DNA of 64,000 nucleotides from CAYUTA01 sp964447605 (lineage in GTDB: Bacteria; Bacillota; Clostridia; Christensenellales; CAG-138). Positions within the stretch are counted from its first letter, which is position 1. Each line of letters opens with the position of its first letter. The notes beneath the pieces were generated by a model. It was not told where the DNA came from and did no database searches. It worked only from the letters and a program-made list of their open reading frames with translations. The stretch spans positions 1 to 64,000 of the forward strand of contig CAYUTA010000009.1 in NCBI GenBank assembly GCA_964447605.1. Direction: 5' to 3'. Both the position numbers and the translations under genes were made by a program. Below are positions 60,076-64,000 of the stretch, in pieces.

Positions 60076-60948
60076 TTACTGCCCAAGGTAATTCACAATA
60101 CCCTGCACGATGCCGTCGGCCATATTGTTTTGGAACGCTTCGTTATTCAGAGTACGATCCTCAGTTTGGTTGCTGATATAGCCGGTAATCAGCGTGCAGA
60201 CCGGGGCGGATACGTTTTTCAGGAAGATATCGTCACCATGCTGCCGGATCGACGCGCCGTTGTACTGCGCAATCGACAGGCTCGTTGCGTCAATGTACGC
60301 ATTCAGCACCGCCGTGCCAAGGGAGCGGCATGCGTCAAGCTGCGCATGCGTTTCAGGAATCCAGACGATTGCGCCGCGTGTATCGGCCGTGTCGACATAG
60401 TTGCATTCAATCCGGACGGCCAGCTCCACGTCGTTGACGTTCATTGTGTTGGCACGGTCCGAGCTGTCCTTGTCCTTTGCCACATCCTCAAGGCCCATGA
60501 TGACCGAAGCGCCCCGTTCAACGAGCTTGTCCCGCACAAGCGTGGCGACGGCATAGTTCAGACGGTTTGCATAGATTCCCGTGGAAACGCCCCGCACCTT
60601 ACTGGAGTAGCCGCGCGCCGGGTCGATACCGATGACGCGGCCGGACAACGAGCCGCCCGCCGGGGTCGGGGTTGCCGCGGCATCTCCCTCGCCGCCGGTA
60701 ACCGCCGGGTCGGGCGTGATTTCCGGCACAACGGACGGATCGGGCGTGGGCGTAGCCGGCGCAACGGTCGGCGTGGGCGTAGGCGTGGCGTGGGCAAGCT
60801 GGTAGGAACGCACAATGGGAGAAATCACGCCCGCCGCAAGCGCATACGTGACACCCGCGATGAAAATCAGAATCATGGCGCATAAAATACCAAATGCGAG
60901 CGGATTATTCACGCGGAATGTGCGTTTGCGTTTTACGAGCTTTTTCAT
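60076..60948 (-). CDS. N-acetylmuramoyl-L-alanine amidase homologue lacking zinc ligands
   Basis: A 290-residue membrane-anchored protein: a basic start, one membrane helix (about 17-40), a Pro/Thr-rich spacer of some 55 residues, and a domain with the shape of Amidase_3. The hallmark zinc site is lost. DPGHGG reads DPARGY (110-114 region, Arg 112), the EK-x-x-N glutamate is Ala 127, the SIHANA histidine is Glu 181, and the final catalytic Glu before FxSN is Thr (CTLITGYISN). The other landmarks keep their positions. I infer a non-catalytic wall-binding or amidase-regulating protein. GGAGG precedes ATG 60948; a longer start at 60963 is less likely. Confidence 0.75.
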   Translation of the reverse strand: MKKLVKRKRTFRVNNPLAFGILCAMILIFIAGVTYALAAGVISPIVRSYQLAHATPTPTPTVAPATPTPDPSVVPEITPDPAVTGGEGDAAATPTPAGGSLSGRVIGIDPARGYSSKVRGVSTGIYANRLNYAVATLVRDKLVERGASVIMGLEDVAKDKDSSDRANTMNVNDVELAVRIECNYVDTADTRGAIVWIPETHAQLDACRSLGTAVLNAYIDATSLSIAQYNGASIRQHGDDIFLKNVSAPVCTLITGYISNQTEDRTLNNEAFQNNMADGIVQGIVNYLGQ

Positions 60949-61083
60949 GCCGTCCTCCACCATTGTTTTGCTGCCATGCTGCTGGATACTATTGTAACAC
61001 GGTAAAATTGCAATTTGTATAACTTAATACAAGTTTTACAAATTTTCTACGAATTTGTCTGAAATTTAAACATGCGCATCGTG

Positions 61084-61089
61084 TATAAT
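61084..61089 (+). promoter_or_regulatory. -10 hexamer abutting the phospholipase-like start (leaderless candidate)
   Basis: Consensus TATAAT ends six bases before ATG 61096, with no ribosome site. TTGTCT lies 23 bases upstream, too far for a normal -35. Confidence 0.5.
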
Positions 61090-61095
61090 GGTTGC

Positions 61096-61938
61096 ATGCC
61101 TTATAATTATACACATGCCATGATGGGGCTTAACGCCCTGAAAATTGGCGAAAAAGAGACGCAAGCGTACGTCCTCAGGCAGGAGGCTTCCTTCCTGCTG
61201 GGCACGATGGGGGCGGATCCCTATTTTGGCGACGCTTTTCCTCCTCCGGTGGGGAACCGGGCAAGAACGGACCTGGCCGACCTCCTGCATGCGCTCGACG
61301 GCCGCAGGTTGTTTGCGGCCATGCTGCCGCTTTGTGGCGACAACGACGCGCTGTTTTGTTACACGCTCGGTTTTCTTTGCCATTTCCTGCTGGACAACCG
61401 TACGCATCCATATATCTCGTCGCGTTTCCCCGGCAAATTGCACACGCCCGCAGAGATTGCCATTGAGCCGCTGATGGTCGAACGCGGCGGCGATCCGCGC
61501 TTTCTCACGCCGCCCACGGATTTTTACACCGCAAACGGCACAGCCGCCGTCGACGCGCTGCACGCAAGGTTATTCTGGAGGCTGTTTGCGCTGCGTACGG
61601 AAGGACTGTACTGCCGTGCGCTCAGGAAATGGCTGCGCGTGAACGATCTGCAATTCGACCCACACGGTAAAAAGCGTGCGCTGCTCCGTCCGCTGCCGGG
61701 CGCAACATGCTATCTGCTTACTTTCGGCATGCCGGATGAGCGCGACCTGCTCAATCTCCGGCATACGCCCTGGGGCGCGGACAGACACGCCGAATCGTTC
61801 CCCGAGCTGTTTGACGCCGCGAGCCGGGAGGCGGCGGCACAGATTGCGCTTGCCGTCAAGCTGCGCGATACCGGCGAATATACGCCGCTGCTCCAGACGC
61901 TGGAAGGGAGAACCGCAGATGCTGCCGAGCGAATTTGA
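61096..61938 (+). CDS. Zinc-dependent phospholipase C family protein
   Basis: A 280-residue protein of the zinc-dependent phospholipase C-like family that is common in Clostridia. The N-terminal MPYNYTHAMMGLNAL start, LLGTMGADPYFGD and a later LCHFLLDNRTHPYISSRF give the Asp and His expected to bind zinc. No signal peptide is present, so it may be intracellular. Substrate is not predictable. I use ATG 61096 because the family begins MPxxYTHxxxG; an earlier ATG at 61072 is inside the promoter. Its C-terminus overlaps the start of the following SLOG gene by 20 bases. Confidence 0.82.
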   Translation: MPYNYTHAMMGLNALKIGEKETQAYVLRQEASFLLGTMGADPYFGDAFPPPVGNRARTDLADLLHALDGRRLFAAMLPLCGDNDALFCYTLGFLCHFLLDNRTHPYISSRFPGKLHTPAEIAIEPLMVERGGDPRFLTPPTDFYTANGTAAVDALHARLFWRLFALRTEGLYCRALRKWLRVNDLQFDPHGKKRALLRPLPGATCYLLTFGMPDERDLLNLRHTPWGADRHAESFPELFDAASREAAAQIALAVKLRDTGEYTPLLQTLEGRTADAAERI

Positions 61939-62449
61939 GGGCAGGCATGCCTGCTGCTTTACTGGGCACCGTCCACCCGGGCTTCCGGAGAACGGCTGCA
62001 GCGCGGCGCCCGAAATGGAACGGCTGCTCTATCTTTTGCGGCACGGCATCGAGTCGGCCGTTCGCATGGGCGTAACGACGTTTTTAACAGGCGGCGCGGA
62101 GGGGTTTGACACCATCGCCGCGGAAAGCGTTCTGCTGCTCAGAAAGCAATACCATCCGCATCTGCGCCTGCTGCTCGCGCTGCCGAGCAAAACGCAGTCC
62201 GACGCCTATTCGCCCGGCATGCAGGCGCGATATGCAGGCATTTTGGAGGCCGCAAACAGCGTGTACTATGCAAGCGAGGCGGATAACGGCGCGCACGCGC
62301 TGTTATCACGCAACCGGTACCTTGTCGACCACGCGGACTGTTGCATTGCGTATCTTAAAAACATGTCCGGCGGCACGCTGTACACGGTCCATTATGCGCT
62401 CAACAGGGGGCTTCCCGTATATAATCTTGCGCTATGCGACAAAAGCTGA
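61919..62449 (+). CDS. SLOG family (DUF1273-like) protein
   Basis: A 176-residue protein of the SLOG superfamily resembling DUF1273 proteins such as YpsA. CCFTGHRPPGLPENG near the N-terminus is the phosphate-loop signature, FLTGGAEGFDTIAAE is the GG-x-GxD motif, and YVDHADCCIAYLKNMSGGTLYTVHYALNRGLPVYNL ends the Rossmann-like fold. These proteins bind nucleotide or NAD-derived ligands; YpsA affects cell division. AAGGGAG lies before ATG 61919. It overlaps the previous gene and precedes the MATE gene closely. Confidence 0.85.
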   Translation: MLPSEFEGRHACCFTGHRPPGLPENGCSAAPEMERLLYLLRHGIESAVRMGVTTFLTGGAEGFDTIAAESVLLLRKQYHPHLRLLLALPSKTQSDAYSPGMQARYAGILEAANSVYYASEADNGAHALLSRNRYLVDHADCCIAYLKNMSGGTLYTVHYALNRGLPVYNLALCDKS

Positions 62450-62455
62450 TAGAAT
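62427..62455 (+). promoter_or_regulatory. MATE gene promoter, near-leaderless
   Basis: TTGCGC (62427-62432), a 17-base spacer and TAGAAT (62450-62455), ending ten bases before ATG 62466. The leader would be about two to four bases, and no ribosome site is present. The promoter overlaps the end of the SLOG gene. Confidence 0.55.
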
Positions 62456-62465
62456 AGCCCCCGTT

Positions 62466-63848
62466 ATGAAGGGTAAACCAACCGTTTTTCAATCGAATCG
62501 AATGGGTATGCTGCCCGAAGGACGGCTGTTGTGGTCAATGGGCGTGCCGCTGAGCATCAGCATGCTCATTCAGGCGCTGTACAACATTGTTGACAGCATC
62601 TTCGTGTCCTTTCTTGGTGAAAACGCGCTGACCGCGGTCTCGCTGGCATATCCGATGTACATGCTCATGATCTCCGTGGCAGTCGGCACGGGCGTTGGCA
62701 TCAACTCGCTGATATCGCGCAGGCTCGGCGCAAAGCTATATGACGACGCAAATTGCGCCGCGTCGCACGGGCTAATGCTGATGCTGGCCTCGGCCGGCGT
62801 ATTCGTACTGTTCGGCCTGTTCGGCGTAAGGCCGTTTATGCATGCATATACCGATGTGCCGGAGCTGCGGGAGATGGGCGTTACCTATCTTTCCATTTGC
62901 TGTGTGTATTGCGTAGGCGTATTTATACAAATTTTTTGCGAACGCGTGATGCAGGCGCAGGGAAAGAATCTCTATTCCATGCTGATGCAGCTGCTCGGCG
63001 CGGTGTTCAACCTTATATTCGACCCGATTTTGATTTTCGGTTTATGCGGATTTCCCAAAATGGGCATCGCCGGCGCGGCGGTCGCCACCGTAGGCGGACA
63101 TATCTTTGCCATGCTGTTTTCACTGCTGCTGATATTTGGCAAAAAGAGCGATATCCGCGTGCGAATCCGGGGGTTCAGGCCCAGCTGGAGGATCGTGCGT
63201 GAGATCTACGCCGTCGGCCTGCCCTCTGTGGTCATGCAGGCGATCGGCACGGTCATGAACCTTGCAATGAACGCGCTGCTCATAGGCCTCACCGCAACCT
63301 CCGTCGCGGTGTTTGGCGTTTACTTTAAGATACAGTCGGTTGCAATTATGCCGCTGCTGGGCGTAACCAACGCCGCCATGAGCATCATGGCCTACAGCTA
63401 CGGCGCGCGCAGCAAGCAGCGGCTGATGCGCACCTGGAAACTGACGCTGCGGGCGGGCGTTTTGATGATGCTTGTTTGCACGGCGGCGTTCGAGTTGTTC
63501 CCAAGGGAGATTCTTATGATGTTCAACGCCTCCGACGAGATGCTCCGCATCGGAATCGCGGCCATGCGAATCATGCCGCTATGCCTGCCGATCGCCGCGT
63601 TCAACATCAGTACGTCGGTCCTGTTTCAGGCGATTGGCATCGGCATGTACAGCATGTGGATGTCGCTCATTCGGCAACTGTTTGTGCTTGTCCCGGCCGC
63701 ATGGGTTCTGGCCTGCCTGACGGGCGACGCGGCGGCCGTATGGTGGTCGTTTCCCATCGCGGAAGCCGTTGCGGTGGCCGTCTGCATCCTTCTGTTGACG
63801 CGCACCTACAACAGCCGGATCGTGCCGCTGGATATGGAGTTGGCATAG
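62466..63848 (+). CDS. MATE family efflux transporter
   Basis: A 460-residue transporter of the MATE (NorM/DinF-like) family. Twelve membrane helices are visible. The family segments are IQALYNIVDSIFVSFLGENALTAVSLAYPM in the first part and SVVMQAIGTVMNLAMNALLIGL in the second, the internal repeat. Transport is coupled to sodium or protons, and the substrate range is unknown (drugs, metabolites). The ATG at 62466 is preceded by a promoter that leaves almost no leader. The 152 bases after the stop contain no gene. Confidence 0.95.
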   Translation: MKGKPTVFQSNRMGMLPEGRLLWSMGVPLSISMLIQALYNIVDSIFVSFLGENALTAVSLAYPMYMLMISVAVGTGVGINSLISRRLGAKLYDDANCAASHGLMLMLASAGVFVLFGLFGVRPFMHAYTDVPELREMGVTYLSICCVYCVGVFIQIFCERVMQAQGKNLYSMLMQLLGAVFNLIFDPILIFGLCGFPKMGIAGAAVATVGGHIFAMLFSLLLIFGKKSDIRVRIRGFRPSWRIVREIYAVGLPSVVMQAIGTVMNLAMNALLIGLTATSVAVFGVYFKIQSVAIMPLLGVTNAAMSIMAYSYGARSKQRLMRTWKLTLRAGVLMMLVCTAAFELFPREILMMFNASDEMLRIGIAAMRIMPLCLPIAAFNISTSVLFQAIGIGMYSMWMSLIRQLFVLVPAAWVLACLTGDAAAVWWSFPIAEAVAVAVCILLLTRTYNSRIVPLDMELA

Positions 63849-64000
63849 ACGGCGCATCCCCAAAACAGCGCGGCGCACCGTTTTGCATTCCGTTTGCTTG
63901 GGCAAACCGTTCAAGCGGCAAACGCGTTGCAGCGGTTTTGCAGGGGACCGTTCCGGACAGCGCTTCGCTTGATCCGGATGCGTTTCCAAAATGAACGCCG

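Overview
The window looks like a chromosomal segment from an anaerobic, probably spore-forming member of the Bacillota (class Clostridia) with fairly high GC. The evidence is a gerW sporulation gene, a CotF-type spore coat gene (broken), a cysteine T-box leader, flotillin-like FloA, an Rnf-type ion-pumping complex, several Clostridia-typical small zinc-ribbon proteins, and strong AGGAGG-type ribosome sites. An uncultured gut lineage (Christensenellales- or Oscillospirales-like) is my guess; no rRNA or other marker is present to fix it. I see no tRNA, rRNA, CRISPR array, insertion sequence or prophage.

Layout. 0.2-2.6 kb: murF and ddl (peptidoglycan precursors), minus strand. 2.8-5.8 kb: an M3-type peptidase lipoprotein and a membrane-anchored kinase-like protein that has lost its catalytic residues. 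5.9-13.2 kb: minus-strand housekeeping and sporulation genes (zinc-ribbon proteins, efp, pepP, DUF1846, dacF, gerW, DUF2953, a GntR regulator). 13.5-23.9 kb: cell-wall and core genes (class A PBP, phosphohexomutase, two uncharacterised proteins, a nadD-yqeK fusion, rsfS, a lipoprotein and an LCP ligase).

24.4-35.2 kb is the most distinctive part. A methyltransferase fused to its corrinoid protein is followed by a DUF2284 metal-binding protein, a small His-containing protein, a CooT-type nickel-binding protein and a TetR regulator. Next comes a four-gene redox operon (GlpA-like, GlpB-like, DUF1667 and an alkyl-DHAP-synthase-like flavoprotein) behind a near-consensus promoter with a perfect palindromic operator, and then a Rieske-type flavoprotein. 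This suggests a TetR-controlled pathway for a glycerol-derived or methylated substrate; the substrate is unknown.

35-43 kb: two decayed genes (cotF, vanZ), a cytosolic BMP-domain protein, a phosphoesterase, and cysS/cysE with a UGC-specifier T-box. 43-48 kb: nfeD-floA membrane-domain operon, a PIG-V-like mannosyltransferase and two half-size chromate transporters. 48-55 kb: an EF-G-like GTPase and assorted small genes. 55-59.6 kb: rnfCDEAB, from which rnfG is missing, behind a long leader with a perfect 25-base palindrome on its promoter. 60-63.9 kb: a catalytically dead amidase homologue, a zinc-phospholipase-like protein, a SLOG-family protein and a MATE transporter.

Two patterns cut across the window. 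Several genes without a ribosome site have a -10 hexamer 6-7 bases before the ATG (probable leaderless mRNAs). At least three families of short intergenic repeats recur at distant sites, one of them carrying an extended -10 promoter.
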